Shown: one piece after another, positions 5,591 to 6,248 of the stretch
Layout: each line of letters starts with the position of its first letter
Position numbering within the stretch: position 1 is the stretch's first letter
NCBI GenBank assembly: GCA_905479595.1
Contig: CAJQND010000331.1
Span: forward strand, 1 to 6,248
Direction of reading: 5' to 3'
Length of the DNA stretch: 6,248 bases
DNA from: an uncultured Hyphomicrobiales bacterium
GTDB taxonomy: Bacteria; Pseudomonadota; Alphaproteobacteria; Rhizobiales; CAJQND01
Notes under the pieces: generated by a model
The model's database searches: none
Seen by the model: the letters and a program-made list of their open reading frames with translations, nothing else
Told to the model about the DNA's origin: nothing
Program-made: the position numbers and the translations under genes

Positions 5591-6248
5591 ATGAAGTATT
5601 GGAAATCACTCTCGCGGAAGCTTTGCTTTGCGTTGTTCATCGGGATCAGCGCCCATCCGGTTATGGCAACAGAAATCACCGCCGGCTCCCCTTATTTGCA
5701 GCAACATGCAAGCGACCTTGTCAAATGGCATCAATGGGGAGATGAGGCGTTTGATAAAGCCCGCAAGCTTAATCGACCAATATATCTTTCTATTGGTTAT
5801 TCCGCCTGCCACTGGTGCCATGTCATGCAGGAAGAAAGCTTCACCAATCCTGCAATTGCAAAAATTCTCAATGAGAATTACGTGCCCATCCTGGTCGATC
5901 GGGAAAGACGGCCCGACATAGACGAGACATATATGCTGGCAACAGAAGCTATGAGCGGCCAAGGCGGTTGGCCAAATAATCTTATTTTGACGCCGGAAAA
6001 GGAACCGGTATTTGGTGCCGTTTATATTCCACCCAATGATTTGAAAAACCTATTGAACGGGTTTCTTGGAGATTGGGCCGGAAACGAACCGCAAATTCGC
6101 GCAGAAGCGAAACGGGTTTCAGGCCTGCTCGCAAGCTTTTTGACCCGAAAATTGGAAGCTGCGGAATTAACTCCAGAGATTTTGGCTGAAGCATCACATG
6201 CGCTGAGCGAAAAGTTCGACGTGTTCAATGGCGGCATCGGCACAGCGC
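5591..6248 (+). CDS. Exported DUF255 / YyaL-type thioredoxin-fold protein (N-terminal part)
   Basis: The first 219 codons of a gene cut by the window edge. From ATG at 5591 the protein opens with a good Sec signal peptide: a basic n-region (Lys2, Lys5, Arg9, Lys10), a hydrophobic core at about 11-22 and probable cleavage after VMA at 26. There is no lipobox. The mature part matches the thioredoxin-like DUF255 domain (YyaL / SSP411 / spermatogenesis-associated 20 family): KWHQWGDEAF at 45-54, RPIYLSIGYSACHWCHVM at 62-79 with the CxxC pair Cys73 and Cys76, VDRERRPDID at 102-111, GQGGWPNNLILTP at 123-135 and FGAVYIP at 141-147. The only mature cysteines seen are that pair. The cut falls at FNGGIGTA, where relatives continue into a large alpha-barrel region. 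Biochemical function is not established; a redox role is inferred from CxxC. An in-frame ATG at 5531 would add 20 residues, bury the signal peptide and overlap deoB by 10 nt. Confidence 0.85.
   Translation, partial: MKYWKSLSRKLCFALFIGISAHPVMATEITAGSPYLQQHASDLVKWHQWGDEAFDKARKLNRPIYLSIGYSACHWCHVMQEESFTNPAIAKILNENYVPILVDRERRPDIDETYMLATEAMSGQGGWPNNLILTPEKEPVFGAVYIPPNDLKNLLNGFLGDWAGNEPQIRAEAKRVSGLLASFLTRKLEAAELTPEILAEASHALSEKFDVFNGGIGTA

Noticed and set aside
5583..5594. Small inverted sequence around ATGATGTCATG as an operator or terminator
   Set aside because: The dyad arms are only a few bases, there is no T run, and it is too short to support a regulatory claim.
5606..5962. 118-codon minus-strand open frame opposite the DUF255 gene
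   Set aside because: The plus strand carries the conserved CHWCH, VDRERRPDID and GGWP motifs in one continuous frame, so the antisense frame is incidental.
1..6248. Search for a defence, mobile, CRISPR or otherwise novel system
   Set aside because: Every long frame on the plus strand is a recognisable metabolic or transport gene with intact motifs. No direct repeats, inverted terminal repeats, integrase or transposase, tRNA or compositional break was seen by eye.

Overview
The window is one tightly packed, plus-strand nucleoside uptake and catabolism operon, followed by the start of a gene for a probably exported thioredoxin-fold protein. Gene order: end of an ABC permease (1-89), second ABC permease (90-1064), cytidine deaminase cdd (1061-1456), trimeric-type purine nucleoside phosphorylase (1457-2260), deoxyribose-phosphate aldolase deoC (2253-3017), thymidine phosphorylase deoA (3019-4344), phosphopentomutase deoB (4341-5540), then a DUF255/YyaL-type gene (from 5591) that runs off the right edge. 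No RNA gene, mobile element, repeat array or CRISPR was seen, and no convincing minus-strand gene.

The genes form one pathway. The two permeases would belong to a BmpA-type (NupABC / YufNOPQ-like) nucleoside importer whose binding protein and ATPase should lie to the left. Cdd converts cytidine and deoxycytidine to uridine and deoxyuridine. The purine phosphorylase and DeoA split nucleosides into bases and (deoxy)ribose-1-phosphate. DeoB moves the phosphate to C5, and DeoC cleaves deoxyribose-5-phosphate to glyceraldehyde-3-phosphate and acetaldehyde. All key catalytic residues that can be checked by eye are present, so the enzymes look intact.

Junctions inside the operon are zero-gap or overlapping (TAA/GTG, ATGA, TAG/GTG, an 8-nt overlap, a 1-nt gap, ATGA), which indicates co-transcription and translational coupling. 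The first real spacer is the 50 nt after deoB, which has no recognisable terminator or strong promoter.

The protein style, moderate GC content and the order permease-permease-cdd-pnp-deoC-deoA-deoB suggest a Gram-negative alphaproteobacterium. This is inferred from gene style and order, not shown by a marker gene. I found no previously undescribed system. The least ordinary item is the signal-peptide-bearing DUF255 protein next to the deo genes.
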